From: Gemmobacter lanyuensis
GTDB taxonomy: Bacteria > Pseudomonadota > Alphaproteobacteria > Rhodobacterales > Rhodobacteraceae
Reading direction: 5' to 3'
NCBI RefSeq assembly: GCF_014652355.1
Contig: NZ_BMYQ01000002.1
Location: forward strand, 248,001-312,000
DNA length: 64,000 nt
Position numbers and translations under genes: made by a program. Shown in pieces: positions 1 to 11,236 of the stretch (positions within the stretch are counted from its first letter, which is position 1; each line of letters begins with the position of its first letter). Below the pieces are notes generated by a model. The model saw only the letters and a program-made list of their open reading frames with translations, made no database searches and had not been told where the DNA came from.

Positions 1-198
1 GGTCAGCGCACGGGTCGCAGGCGGCAGGGCCGGATCCCCCTTGAGGCCCAACCATTTGAACGGCCAGCCCAGCACCCGCGCGGCGGCGCGGATGCGCGGC
101 GGCGCCTGCATCGCCTCAAGCACCACGCCGATGGCGCCGGTACGCTCCATCGTGGCAAGGGTGCGGACGAGGCGGATGATATTGTGGGGGCCACGCAT
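1..198 (-). CDS. ubiB: 2-polyprenylphenol hydroxylase accessory kinase UbiB, N-terminal part (runs off the window)
   Basis: The frame opens with MRGPHNIIRLVRTLATMERT and stays open to base 1, giving 66 residues of the N-terminus; the rest lies outside the window. The N-terminal residues and the position directly behind ubiE fit UbiB, an atypical ADRC/ABC1-family kinase-like ATPase needed for ubiquinone synthesis. The kinase core is not visible, so the call rests on this N-terminus and on the neighbour. One base separates the ubiE stop from this ATG, so the two genes are probably co-transcribed and translationally coupled. Confidence 0.8.
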   Translation of the reverse strand, partial: MRGPHNIIRLVRTLATMERTGAIGVVLEAMQAPPRIRAAARVLGWPFKWLGLKGDPALPPATRALT

Positions 199-199
199 C

Positions 200-949
200 T
201 CAGATCTTCCAGCCGGAATGCAGTGCCGCGATACCGAGCGAGAGGTTGCGGTATTTCACCTGCCCGAAGCCCGCCTTGCGGATCATGCCGGCAAAGGTAT
301 CCTGATCCGGGAATTTACGAATGCTTTCAACAAGATACTGATAGCTGTCACGATCATTGGCGATGATCTGCCCCATGACCGGGATCACATTGAAACTGTA
401 GAGGTCATAGAGCTTTTGCATCATTTCGTTCGGCAACTGGCTGAATTCCAGCACCATGAGGCGCCCGCCGGGACGCAGCACGCGGTAGGCCTCATTCAGG
501 GCGTCCTGCACCCGGGTCACGTTCCGGATGCCGAAGCTGATGGTATAAACGTCAAAGCTGTTGGCGGCGAAGGGCAGGGCCATGGCGTCGCCCACCACCC
601 AATCAAGACTTTCGGCCATGCGGTCGGCCTCGGCCCGCTGGCGCCCCTCGATCAGCATGGATTCGGTCATGTCGCAGACCGTGGCATGGGCGCCCGGCGC
701 GCGCTTCAGATAGCGGAACGACACATCCCCCGTGCCGCCCGCCACATCGAGCAGCCGGGTGCCGGGGCGCGGGGCCAGCCAGTCCATCATCGCATCCTTC
801 CAGACGCGGTGGATGCCCATGCTCATGACATCGTTCATGATGTCGTACTTGCTGGCGACGCGGGTAAAGACGCCATGCACCATTCCGGCCTTTTCGGCCT
901 CGTTCACGGTCTGAAAGCCGAAATGCGTCGTTTGCTGGTCGTCGGTCAT
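200..949 (-). CDS. ubiE: Ubiquinone/menaquinone C-methyltransferase UbiE
   Basis: The 249-residue protein has the UbiE signature around residues 35-51 ([17 protein letters not shown]) and the class I methyltransferase SAM-binding motif LDVAGGTGD at 67-75. It methylates the C2 position of the ubiquinone precursor ring at the inner membrane. The start at [12 protein letters not shown] was chosen because it gives the normal family length; the frame stays open further upstream without family-like sequence. The gene is transcribed away from mutM, from which it is separated by a short divergent gap, and leads into ubiB. Confidence 0.95.
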   Translation of the reverse strand: MTDDQQTTHFGFQTVNEAEKAGMVHGVFTRVASKYDIMNDVMSMGIHRVWKDAMMDWLAPRPGTRLLDVAGGTGDVSFRYLKRAPGAHATVCDMTESMLIEGRQRAEADRMAESLDWVVGDAMALPFAANSFDVYTISFGIRNVTRVQDALNEAYRVLRPGGRLMVLEFSQLPNEMMQKLYDLYSFNVIPVMGQIIANDRDSYQYLVESIRKFPDQDTFAGMIRKAGFGQVKYRNLSLGIAALHSGWKI

Positions 950-1043
950 GGGATACTCGCCGGGGCTTGCCTTGTGGGCCTCGGCACTCCTTATAGGGCG
1001 ATGTGCGCGCGCTGCAATGCGCGGAACTGTCCGAAGGTGTGCG

Positions 1044-1895
1044 ATGCCCGAACTGCCAGAGGTGGAAACCGTCCGACGCGGCCTGTTGCCGGTGATGGAG
1101 GGGCGCGTGATTTTGCAGGCGCAGGTGAACCGCCCGGATCTGCGCTGGCCGCTGCCGCCGGGCATGGCCGAGCGGCTGACCGGCGCGCGGGTCGAGACGC
1201 TGCGGCGGCGGTCGAAATACATCCTCGCCGATCTCTCCACCGGCGAGACGCTGCTCGTGCATCTGGGCATGTCTGGGCGGATGCTGATTTCCGGCGCCAT
1301 GCTGGGCGATTTCCACCATGACCATCCGGCGCCCGCGAAACATGATCATGTCGTGCTGGATATGGAGGGGGGCGCCCGTGTCACCTTCAACGATGCGCGG
1401 CGGTTTGGCGCGATGGACCTGCTGCCCACGGCCACGGCGGCGGCGCATCCGCTTTTGGCCGTCATCGGGCCAGAGCCTTTGGGGAATGATTTCCACGAAG
1501 ATTACCTTGCCGGACGTCTGGCGGGGCGGAACACGCCGATCAAGGCCGCGCTGCTGGATCAGCATCTGGTGGCGGGTCTGGGCAATATCTACGTCTGTGA
1601 GGTGCTGTTCCGGGCGGGTATCCACCCTGCCCGCAAGGCGCGCGATGTGACCGGGTCCGAGGTCGCGCGGCTTGTCCCCCTGATCCGCGAGGTGCTGGCC
1701 GAGGCGATCGAGGCCGGGGGATCATCCTTGCGCGACTATCGGCAGGCCGATGGCGAGCTGGGCTATTTCCAGCACACCTTCCGCGTCTATGACCGCGAGG
1801 GGGCTGCCTGCCATCGTGCCGATTGTGCAGGCAGCATTGCCCGGATCGTGCAATCAGGGCGGTCGAGCTATTTCTGTCCGCAGTGTCAGCGGTAA
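1044..1895 (+). CDS. mutM: Formamidopyrimidine-DNA glycosylase
   Basis: The 283-residue protein starts with MPELPEVET, so the catalytic N-terminal proline (P2) and E3 are exposed after Met removal. Lys58 (RRSKY) is the expected conserved lysine. A helix-two-turn-helix region ([20 protein letters not shown]) follows, and a C-terminal Cys4 zinc finger occupies the last 28 residues (CHRADC … FCPQCQ). It excises 8-oxoguanine and ring-opened purines. The start is fixed because P2 is catalytic. It is divergent from ubiE. Confidence 0.97.
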   Translation: MPELPEVETVRRGLLPVMEGRVILQAQVNRPDLRWPLPPGMAERLTGARVETLRRRSKYILADLSTGETLLVHLGMSGRMLISGAMLGDFHHDHPAPAKHDHVVLDMEGGARVTFNDARRFGAMDLLPTATAAAHPLLAVIGPEPLGNDFHEDYLAGRLAGRNTPIKAALLDQHLVAGLGNIYVCEVLFRAGIHPARKARDVTGSEVARLVPLIREVLAEAIEAGGSSLRDYRQADGELGYFQHTFRVYDREGAACHRADCAGSIARIVQSGRSSYFCPQCQR

Positions 1896-1967
1896 CGCGG
1901 GCCCCATGCCCTTGCGCTGTGCGGCAAGGCTGCTAGGACTCTGCCCAGACCAAAGGGGAGCCTCCGC

Positions 1968-2744
1968 ATGGCCTATGAGACGCTGATCGTCGAGATCGAG
2001 GACTATATCGCATTGATCCGGCTGAACCGGCCCGATGCGCTGAACGCGCTGAATTCCAAACTGCTGTCGGAGCTGTCCGAAGCCCTGCGCGCCGCGGATG
2101 CCGATGATTCCGTGCGCTGCATCATCATCACCGGGTCGGAAAAGGCCTTCGCCGCCGGGGCCGACATCAAGGAGATGTCGCAGAAATCGTTCGTCGAGAT
2201 GTTCGGCACCGATTTCTTCGCGGCCGATTCCGACTGCATCATGCGGACCCGCAAGCCGATCATCGCGGCGGTTTCGGGCTATGCTCTGGGCGGCGGCTGC
2301 GAGCTGGCCATGGCCTGCGATTTAATCATCGCCTCGGACACCGCCAAATTCGGCCAGCCCGAGATCAATCTGGGCGTCGTGGCAGGTCTGGGCGGCACCC
2401 AGCGTCTGACGCGCTTTGTGGGCAAGTCCAAGTCGATGGACATGCACCTGACCGGCCGCTTCATGGATGCCGCCGAGGCTGAACGCTGCGGCCTGGTTTC
2501 GCGCGTGGTGCCGGCCAAGGACCTGCTGGTCGAGGCGCGCAAGGCTGCCACCAAGATTGCCGAGAAATCCATGCTCACCGCCATGGCGGTCAAGGAATGC
2601 GTCAACCGCAGCTATGAAACCACGATGCGGGAAGGCATTCTTTATGAACGCCGCGTCTTCCATGCGCTGTTCGCGACGGAAGATCAGAAAGAGGGCATGG
2701 CCGCCTTCCTGGAAAAGCGCCAGCCGCAATTCCGCGACAAGTAA
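1968..2744 (+). CDS. Enoyl-CoA hydratase (crotonase family)
   Basis: A 258-residue crotonase-fold protein. The oxyanion-hole region [10 protein letters not shown] is at 61-70, and the two catalytic glutamates match E112 (GGGCELAM) and E132 (GQPEINLG). It should hydrate trans-2-enoyl-CoA in fatty-acid beta-oxidation as a stand-alone enzyme with no dehydrogenase fusion. The ATG follows a GGGGAG Shine-Dalgarno sequence. A strong terminator lies just after the stop, separating it from rpsT. Substrate chain length cannot be told from the sequence. Confidence 0.92.
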   Translation: MAYETLIVEIEDYIALIRLNRPDALNALNSKLLSELSEALRAADADDSVRCIIITGSEKAFAAGADIKEMSQKSFVEMFGTDFFAADSDCIMRTRKPIIAAVSGYALGGGCELAMACDLIIASDTAKFGQPEINLGVVAGLGGTQRLTRFVGKSKSMDMHLTGRFMDAAEAERCGLVSRVVPAKDLLVEARKAATKIAEKSMLTAMAVKECVNRSYETTMREGILYERRVFHALFATEDQKEGMAAFLEKRQPQFRDK

Positions 2745-2745
2745 G

Positions 2746-2775
2746 ATGGGGGGCGTTTGCCCCCTTTCCTTTTAC
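2746..2775 (+). terminator. Rho-independent terminator after the enoyl-CoA hydratase gene
   Basis: A GC hairpin (GGGGGGC, loop GTTT, GCCCCCC at about 2746-2763) is followed by a T-rich stretch (TTTCCTTTT). It starts two bases after the stop codon. Confidence 0.7.
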
Positions 2776-2906
2776 GGCGATTTGCCCTAAGGACCCCGCT
2801 TACATGCGCGTGGGCCCGCTTAGGCAAGAATCATGTCCGACCCTTCGGGGGCGGAGCCGTGGGTCTTTGGCGCAACCGAAACCAAAGATCTACAGGAGCC
2901 AGACCC

Positions 2907-3179
2907 ATGGCCAATACCGTTCAGTCCAAAAAGCGCGCCCGCCAGTCGGAAACCCGCTACGCCATCAACAAAGCCCGCCGTTCGCGCATCCGCACCTTCC
3001 TGCGCAAAGTCGAGGAAGCCATCGCTTCGGGCGATCAGGCCGCTGCCGCCGAAGCCTTCAAGAATGCCCAGCCGGAGCTGGCCCGTGGCGTCTCGAAAGG
3101 CGTCCTGCACAAGAACACCGTGTCGCGCAAACTGTCGCGTCTGGCCTCGCGCGTGAAGGCGGTTGCCGCCAAGGCCTGA
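2907..3179 (+). CDS. rpsT: 30S ribosomal protein S20
   Basis: A 90-residue lysine/arginine-rich protein starting [15 protein letters not shown], with the S20 pattern of three long helices and the closing region [20 protein letters not shown]. It binds 16S rRNA in the small subunit. The start follows CAGGAG by six bases. It lies between two terminators, so it is probably a single-gene transcript. The order rpsT-dnaA is common in Rhodobacterales. Confidence 0.97.
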   Translation: MANTVQSKKRARQSETRYAINKARRSRIRTFLRKVEEAIASGDQAAAAEAFKNAQPELARGVSKGVLHKNTVSRKLSRLASRVKAVAAKA

Positions 3180-3211
3180 GGCCTTTTCGGACCCGAATCC
3201 GCGGAATTTGA

Positions 3212-3246
3212 AAGGCGCGCCAGACCGGCGCGCCTTTTGCTTTTTC
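3212..3246 (+). terminator. Rho-independent terminator of rpsT
   Basis: A perfect 10-bp stem (AAGGCGCGCC at 3212-3221 with GGCGCGCCTT at 3227-3236) has a 5-base loop and is followed by a T-rich run to 3246. Confidence 0.9.
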
Positions 3247-3708
3247 AAGCCCTTTTCAGGCGATTTTCACCGATTTTCCCGGCCTGCGTGGCGGTTTTGC
3301 ACGGTCTGGGGGATTCGCTGCGACAAAGCGGAGTCAACAGCGAAGTTCGGTTGCAGGCCCCTCCCGCGGCTTGCTAGCTTCACCCTGCGATTCACGGTGT
3401 CCTGGGGGACAAGCCGAGAAAGCGATCCAGATGGAAGGGCTGCCATCCTGCTGTTTTAACAGCGGGAATCCTGATTTCCGGGTCGCGTTCAAAAGCGAAG
3501 GGGTCTGCGCGAAAGCTGCGTCAGATTCGGAACAGAAGCAACATGTCGGGCTTTGCTCGACGTGACCTGTTTTTGCGTTCCTGACCCTCCCCCCGAACAT
3601 CAGCGAAGCGTCCGGCGGCTTGGGGGCTGTCCGGCTGGGTGTATCGGTGAAGAACGGGCAGTTGCCCCAATCAGGCCAAAGAATGGCGCGGGACGGGTTG
3701 TAAAAAAC
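3247..3708 (+). other. dnaA upstream region (no gene seen; GANTC cluster)
   Basis: This gene-free stretch of about 460 bases carries the dnaA control region. I find no exact DnaA box (TTATCCACA) and no convincing small gene. Four GANTC sites, the target of the CcrM cell-cycle methyltransferase, are at 3312, 3331, 3389 and 3524, with a fifth just inside dnaA at 3732. No clear sigma70 promoter could be fixed by eye. Nothing shows that this is the replication origin itself. Confidence 0.5.
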
Positions 3709-5109
3709 ATGACCAATGAAGCTTGGGGTGAGATTCGTGAGCAGCTGGAGAAACGCCTCGGAAAGAACAATTATACGACCTGGATCGAGCCTCTCAAACT
3801 CAACGGTCTGAAGAACGGCGTCGCCCGTTTCGAGGTGCCGACCTCTTTCTTTGGCGATTGGGTGTCGCGCAATTTTGCCGATCACATCCGCGCCCATTTG
3901 AACGCCAATGGCGCGCAGGTCGAACGTTTGGAATTTGCGGTGAAGGCCCCGGCGCGTCGTGCGCCTGCTGCGGCCACCGCCCCGGCCGCACCGCGCGCCG
4001 AATCTGCCGCACCGGCGCCGGTGGCCCGCCCGAAGGCCGCCGCCCGCGCCCGCGTGTCCGAGGAAGAGCTGCCGGGCGCGCCGCTTGATACGCGCTTCAC
4101 CTTTGACAGTTTCGTCGTGGGCAAGCCGAACGAGCTGGCCCATGCCGCCGCGCGCCGCGTGGCCGAGGGGGGGCCTGTCTCTTTCAACCCGCTGTTCCTT
4201 TATGGCGGCGTGGGGCTCGGCAAGACCCACCTGATGCATGCCATCGCGCATGAGCTTCAGACCCGGCGGCCCGAGCTGCGGGTGCTCTACCTTTCGGCCG
4301 AACAGTTCATGTATCGCTTTGTGCAGGCGCTGCGCGAACGTCAGATCATGGATTTCAAAGAGCTGTTCCGCTCGGTCGATGTGCTGATGGTCGATGATGT
4401 GCAATTCATCGCCGGCAAGGACAGCACGCAGGAAGAATTCTTCCACACCTTCAATGCGCTGGTGGACCAGAACAAGCAGATCGTGATTTCCGCCGATCGC
4501 GCGCCGGGCGAGATCAAGGATCTTGAGGAACGCATCAAGAGCCGTCTGCAATGCGGTCTGGTCGTGGACCTGCACCCGACGGACTACGAACTGCGGCTGG
4601 GCATCCTGCAGCAGAAGGTCGAATTCTACCGCGAGCAATACAAGGGTCTGAAGATCGCCGATGGCGTGCTGGAGTTTCTGGCCCATCGCATCTCGACCAA
4701 CGTGCGGGTGCTGGAAGGCGCGCTGACGCGGCTTTTCGCCTTTGCCTCGCTCGTGGGCCGGGAAATCACGCTGGATCTGACGCAGGACTGTCTGGCCGAT
4801 ATCCTGCGCGCCTCGGACCGCAAGGTCACGATCGAAGAGATCCAGCGCAAGGTGGCTGAACATTACAACATCCGCCTGTCCGACATGATCGGGCCGAAGC
4901 GTCTGCGCACCATCGCGCGTCCGCGCCAGATTGCCATGTATCTGTCCAAACAGCTGACGCCGCGGTCGCTGCCGGAAATCGGGCGGCGCTTTGGCGGGCG
5001 GGATCACACCACCATCATGCACGGCGTCCGCAAGATCGAAGAGCTGATGGCGACGGACAGCCAGTTGGCCGATGACCTGCAGCTTCTGAAGCGACTGCTT
5101 CAGGCGTAA
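3709..5109 (+). CDS. dnaA: Chromosomal replication initiator protein DnaA
   Basis: A 466-residue protein. Domain I spans residues 1 to about 80 (MTNEAWGEIREQLEKRLG), an Ala/Pro-rich linker about 81-115, the AAA+ domain has Walker A GGVGLGKT at 166-173 and Walker B VLMVDD at 225-230, and the C-terminal DNA-binding helix-turn-helix carries the signature GGRDHTTIMHGVRKIE. It opens the origin and loads helicase. The ATG gives the normal alphaproteobacterial N-terminus, although the frame stays open upstream. A strong terminator separates it from dnaN. Confidence 0.98.
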   Translation: MTNEAWGEIREQLEKRLGKNNYTTWIEPLKLNGLKNGVARFEVPTSFFGDWVSRNFADHIRAHLNANGAQVERLEFAVKAPARRAPAAATAPAAPRAESAAPAPVARPKAAARARVSEEELPGAPLDTRFTFDSFVVGKPNELAHAAARRVAEGGPVSFNPLFLYGGVGLGKTHLMHAIAHELQTRRPELRVLYLSAEQFMYRFVQALRERQIMDFKELFRSVDVLMVDDVQFIAGKDSTQEEFFHTFNALVDQNKQIVISADRAPGEIKDLEERIKSRLQCGLVVDLHPTDYELRLGILQQKVEFYREQYKGLKIADGVLEFLAHRISTNVRVLEGALTRLFAFASLVGREITLDLTQDCLADILRASDRKVTIEEIQRKVAEHYNIRLSDMIGPKRLRTIARPRQIAMYLSKQLTPRSLPEIGRRFGGRDHTTIMHGVRKIEELMATDSQLADDLQLLKRLLQA

Positions 5110-5113
5110 GGGA

Positions 5114-5145
5114 AAACAGGGGGCTTCGGCCCCCTGTTTCTTTTG
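5114..5145 (+). terminator. Rho-independent terminator of dnaA
   Basis: A perfect 11-bp stem (AAACAGGGGGC at 5114-5124 with GCCCCCTGTTT at 5129-5139) has a TTCG tetraloop and is followed by CTTTT. Confidence 0.93.
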
Positions 5146-5307
5146 GGGGAAGGCGCATTCCGGGATGACGTTTGTGCAACGCGGGCAGGGACTTGGGTCC
5201 AGGCTGGCTTGACGCCCCCGACAATCCGGCAGATTGTCGCCGAAATGGCTTGAGAACCGGCGGGAACCGGATAGATTTCTGTTCCCGCAATCCAAGGGGT
5301 GACAGGG

Positions 5308-6426
5308 ATGAAGATCAGCATCGAACGCGGCACGCTTCTGAAAGCCGTGGGTCAGGCGCAGTCGGTCGTGGAACGTCGCAATACGATTCCGATCCTCGCC
5401 AATGTGCTGATCGAAGCCGATGGCAATCAGGTGAGCTTCCGCGCCACCGACCTCGATATCGAGGTGGTGGACCGCGCCCCGGCGATGGTGGAGCGGTCGG
5501 GGGCAACCACCGTCTCGGCCGTGATGCTGCATGAGATCGTCCGCAAGCTGCCCGATGGTGCGCTGGTGACGCTGACCGAGGATGGCGCCGCCGGGCGTCT
5601 GACCGTGACGGCGGGCAAATCGACCTTCAATCTGGCGACGCTGCCGAAGGAAGATTTCCCGGTCATGGCTTCGTCCGAATATGCCACCAATTTCGCGGCG
5701 CCTGCGCCCGTGCTGCGGCGGCTGTTCGACAAGGCGAAATTCGCGATTTCCACCGAAGAGACGCGCTATTATCTGAACGGCGTCTATATGCATGTCGCGG
5801 CGGGCGAGGATGGCCCGGTGCTGCGCTGCGTGGCGACCGATGGCCACCGGCTGGCCCGCATCGACGCCCCCCTGCCCGAGGGCGCGCAGGGCATGCCCGG
5901 CGTCATCGTGCCGCGCAAGACGGTGAATGAGCTGCGCAAGCTGCTGGATGACGACGAGGCGCAGATCGCGGTTTCGGTCAGCGAGACCAAGGTGCGTTTT
6001 GCCACCCCGGCGCTGACCATGACCTCGAAGGTCATTGACGGTACCTTCCCCGATTACACCCGCGTCATTCCGATGAACAACACCCGCCGGCTTGAGGTGG
6101 ATGCCACGGATTTCGCCAAGGCGGTGGACCGTGTGGCGACCGTGTCGTCCGAGCGGAGCCGGGCGGTGAAGCTGAGCCTGGACGAGGATCGTCTGGTGCT
6201 GTCGGTCAATGCGCCCGACAGCGGCGCCGCCGAGGAAGAGCTGGCCGTGGCCTATGGCGACGAGCGGCTGGAGATCGGTTTCAACGCGAAATACCTGCTG
6301 GAAATCGCAAGCCAGGTGGACCGCGAGAATGCGGTGTTCCTGTTCAACTCCTCGGGCGATCCGACGCTGATGCGCGAAGGCAATGATACTTCCGCCGTCT
6401 ATGTTGTGATGCCGATGCGCGTGTGA
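5308..6426 (+). CDS. dnaN: DNA polymerase III beta subunit (sliding clamp)
   Basis: A 372-residue protein starting MKISIERGTLLKAVGQAQ, with the three repeated clamp domains implied by length, and ending YVVMPMRV, close to the family terminus MPMR. It encircles DNA and tethers the replicase. The ATG at 5308 is preferred over an in-frame GTG nine bases upstream because it matches the conserved N-terminus and has AGGG just before it. A dnaA terminator precedes it, so it has its own promoter within 5145-5307, which I could not place. Confidence 0.97.
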   Translation: MKISIERGTLLKAVGQAQSVVERRNTIPILANVLIEADGNQVSFRATDLDIEVVDRAPAMVERSGATTVSAVMLHEIVRKLPDGALVTLTEDGAAGRLTVTAGKSTFNLATLPKEDFPVMASSEYATNFAAPAPVLRRLFDKAKFAISTEETRYYLNGVYMHVAAGEDGPVLRCVATDGHRLARIDAPLPEGAQGMPGVIVPRKTVNELRKLLDDDEAQIAVSVSETKVRFATPALTMTSKVIDGTFPDYTRVIPMNNTRRLEVDATDFAKAVDRVATVSSERSRAVKLSLDEDRLVLSVNAPDSGAAEEELAVAYGDERLEIGFNAKYLLEIASQVDRENAVFLFNSSGDPTLMREGNDTSAVYVVMPMRV

Positions 6427-6481
6427 CCGGCGCCGGGGGGTTCACACCCCCGGACCCCCGTGGGATATTTTCAGACAGAAA
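6427..6481 (+). repeat. Extragenic palindromic repeat, copy 1 (dnaN-recF gap)
   Basis: The whole dnaN-recF gap is a GC-rich palindromic segment (GGGGG … CCCCC hairpin near 6437-6453). It is followed by CCCCCGTGGGATATTTT and GACAGAAAAT. The second half recurs in inverted orientation at 59008-59085. It looks like a member of a dispersed REP-like family. Confidence 0.6.
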
Positions 6482-6493
6482 ATGGAGGGCAGG

Positions 6494-7585
6494 GTGAGCG
6501 GCTTGGCGATCCTTGCGCTGCATCTTTCGCATTTTCGTAGCCATCGCGCGGCACGGCTGGTGTTTGACGGGCGTCCTGTGGCGCTTGTGGGCGCGAATGG
6601 GGCGGGCAAGACCAATATTCTGGAGGCGGTGTCGCTGTTGTCGCCCGGGCGCGGGTTGCGCCGGGCGGCGGCGGAGGATTTTGCACGGCGGCCCGAGGCT
6701 TTGGGCTGGAAGGTCGCGGCGCAGGTTGCGGGGCTGACGGCGGCGCATGAGGTGGAAACCTGGGCCGAGGCCGGGGCGGCGCGGCAGGTGCGGATTGATG
6801 GGAAGGCTGCGCCCCAGGTGGCGCTGGCGCGGATCCTGCGGCTGGTTTGGCTCGTGCCCAGCATGGACCGGCTTTGGACCGAGGCGGCTGAGGGGCGGCG
6901 GCGGTTTCTGGATCGGCTGACGCTGAGCTTTTCGCCCGATCATGCCGAGGCGGTGCTGGCCTATGAAAAGGCGATGCGGGATCGCAACCGGCTGTTGAAG
7001 GATAAGGTTGCGGACCCGCATTGGTATGCGGCGCTTGAGGCGCAGATGGCGGCTTCGGCTGCGGTGATCGAGGGGAACCGGGCGGCGGCGGTGGCGCGGC
7101 TGATGGCGGCGCAGGAGGGGGCCGAGACGGCCTTTCCACAGGCGGCGCTGGAGATTTTGCAGCCTGAAGGACCGGTTGACGATCTGGCACGCGCTTTGGC
7201 CGAGACGCGGCGGCGCGACATGGCGGCGGGGCGGACGCTGATCGGGCCGCACCGGGCCGATCTGGGGGCCGTGTTTGCGGCCAAGGGCGTGCCAGCCGAT
7301 CAGTGTTCCACCGGTGAACAGAAGGCGCTGCTGATCAGTCTGGTTCTGGCCAATGCGCGGGCCTTGGCGGCCGATCTGGGGCGCCCGCCGATCCTGCTTC
7401 TGGATGAGGTGGCGGCGCATCTGGATGCCGGGCGGCGTGCGGCGCTTTACGATGAAATCTGTGCCCTTGGGGCGCAGGCGATCATGACGGGGACGGAGCC
7501 GGGGCTGTTTGACAGCCTGGGCGCGCGGGGGCAAAGCTTTCTGGTGGCCGATGAGGCTGGCCAATCCATCCTTGAGGAGATGTGA
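6494..7585 (+). CDS. recF: DNA replication and repair protein RecF
   Basis: A 363-residue SMC-like ATPase. Walker A GANGAGKT is at about 33-40, and Walker B with the D-loop (PPILLLDEVAAHLD) lies near the C-terminus, preceded by the signature region STGEQKALLISLVLA. It loads RecA at gaps. I chose GTG 6494 because GGAGGG at 6484-6489 is a good Shine-Dalgarno for it. An in-frame ATG at 6482 would sit inside the repeat and lacks a ribosome site. A VOC gene follows after one base. Confidence 0.93.
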   Translation: MSGLAILALHLSHFRSHRAARLVFDGRPVALVGANGAGKTNILEAVSLLSPGRGLRRAAAEDFARRPEALGWKVAAQVAGLTAAHEVETWAEAGAARQVRIDGKAAPQVALARILRLVWLVPSMDRLWTEAAEGRRRFLDRLTLSFSPDHAEAVLAYEKAMRDRNRLLKDKVADPHWYAALEAQMAASAAVIEGNRAAAVARLMAAQEGAETAFPQAALEILQPEGPVDDLARALAETRRRDMAAGRTLIGPHRADLGAVFAAKGVPADQCSTGEQKALLISLVLANARALAADLGRPPILLLDEVAAHLDAGRRAALYDEICALGAQAIMTGTEPGLFDSLGARGQSFLVADEAGQSILEEM

Positions 7586-7586
7586 C

Positions 7587-8012
7587 ATGACCCCCCAGCG
7601 TGTGACGCTGATCACCCTTGGTGTGGCCGATCTGGTAGCGGCAAAGGCATTTTACGGGCGTCTGGGCTGGCAGGAGCATGGCGCGCAGGAGGGCGTGGCC
7701 TTTTACCAGATGAACAGGTTGGCGCTGGCGTTGTTCGGCCTGCGTGATCTGGCGGCGGATCAGGGGCAGCCGGAGGCGGTGCTGGGCACGGGGGCTGTGA
7801 CGCTTGCCCAGAATTTTGCGACCGAGGCGGAGGTCGATGCCGCCTTTGCGGCGGCGCTCGCAGCCGGGGGGCGGGCATTGAAGGCGCCGGAAACGGTGTT
7901 CTGGGGGGGCTATTCGGGCTATTGGGCCGATCCGGACGGGCATGTCTGGGAGGTGGCGATGAACCCCTTCTGGCCGCTTGAGGCCGATGGATCGCTGAGG
8001 TTGCCGGCATGA
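7587..8012 (+). CDS. VOC-superfamily (glyoxalase-like) protein
   Basis: A 141-residue protein with two beta-alpha-beta-beta-beta units (VTLITLGVADLVAAKAFYGRLGW … GYSGYWADPDGHVWEVAMNP), the vicinal oxygen chelate fold. Such proteins bind a metal and act as lyases, dioxygenases or drug-binding proteins; the substrate is not known here. It starts one base after recF and its stop overlaps the next gene by four bases (ATGA), so the three genes appear to be translationally coupled. Confidence 0.8.
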   Translation: MTPQRVTLITLGVADLVAAKAFYGRLGWQEHGAQEGVAFYQMNRLALALFGLRDLAADQGQPEAVLGTGAVTLAQNFATEAEVDAAFAAALAAGGRALKAPETVFWGGYSGYWADPDGHVWEVAMNPFWPLEADGSLRLPA

Positions 8013-8629
8013 GCATTTCGATCTGGCAGGTCCTGGCCTATGCCGGGGGAATGGCGGCGCTTTGGGCGGTGCCCGGCCCGGTCTGGGTCGCCCTGTTGGC
8101 GCGCGCGCTGTCGGGCGGGTTTGCCGCCGCCTGGCCTTTGGCAGTGGGGGTGGCGCTTGGTGATCTGCTTTGGCCGCTGGCGGCGATCCTGGGGCTGTCC
8201 TGGGTGCATACGCAATATGGCGATGTGCTGTCGCTGTTGCGTTGGGTGGCGGCCGGGGTCTTTCTGACCATGGGGGTCATGTTGCTGCGGAAAAAACCGC
8301 AGGCGCCGGGCACGGACAGCCGTCTGACGCGGCCGGGGCTTTGGGCCGGGTTCAGCGTGGGGGTGGCTGCGGTGGTCGGAAATCCCAAGGCAATCCTGTT
8401 CTACATGGGTGCGCTGCCGGGGTTCTTTGATCTGGGCCGCCTGACCGCGCTGGATACCGCCATCATCATCTGCATCTCGGCCTTTGTGCCGATGCTCGGC
8501 AACCTTGCGCTCGCGCTGTTTCTGGACCGCGCACGGGCTGTTCTGTCCAGCCCCGAGAATATCCATCGGCTCAACCTTGCGTCGGGGATCATGCTGATGG
8601 GCGTGGCGCTGGTGATCCCCTTCCTTTGA
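8009..8629 (+). CDS. LysE/RhtB-family amino-acid exporter
   Basis: A 206-residue membrane protein with about six hydrophobic segments and the typical family opening (ALWAVPGPVWVALLARALSGGF) and central GVAAVVGNPKAILFYMGALPGFF. LysE/RhtB proteins export amino acids or similar solutes across the inner membrane; the substrate is unknown. It overlaps the VOC gene by ATGA, and a gyrB promoter lies downstream. Confidence 0.85.
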   Translation: MSISIWQVLAYAGGMAALWAVPGPVWVALLARALSGGFAAAWPLAVGVALGDLLWPLAAILGLSWVHTQYGDVLSLLRWVAAGVFLTMGVMLLRKKPQAPGTDSRLTRPGLWAGFSVGVAAVVGNPKAILFYMGALPGFFDLGRLTALDTAIIICISAFVPMLGNLALALFLDRARAVLSSPENIHRLNLASGIMLMGVALVIPFL

Positions 8630-8651
8630 CCGCCTATTTCCGGCCCGAGGG

Positions 8652-11160
<2,509 letters not shown>

Positions 11161-11191
11161 TTTTGTGGCCCGGCGGGTCCGGGCTGCCCCC

Positions 11192-11217
11192 GCGCGGAGG
11201 TGGGCCTCCGCGCTTTT
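11192..11217 (+). terminator. Rho-independent terminator of gyrB
   Basis: A perfect 9-bp stem (GCGCGGAGG at 11192-11200, CCTCCGCGC at 11205-11213) has loop TGGG and is followed by TTTT. It ends about 20 bases before the serB start. Confidence 0.8.
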
Positions 11218-11236
11218 CCATGCCGAAGGACGCGCC

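Noticed and set aside
3247-3708. Chromosomal origin of replication upstream of dnaA
   Set aside because: No exact DnaA boxes, no AT-rich unwinding element and no clear repeat array were seen, so the claim cannot be supported.
5209-5237. dnaN promoter with TTGACG and GATTGT
   Set aside because: The -10 matches only three of six bases and the flanks offer no support.
3334-5847. An 837-codon open frame on the minus strand across dnaA and the start of dnaN
   Set aside because: It spans the terminator and two certain genes and has no recognisable motifs; antisense shadow.
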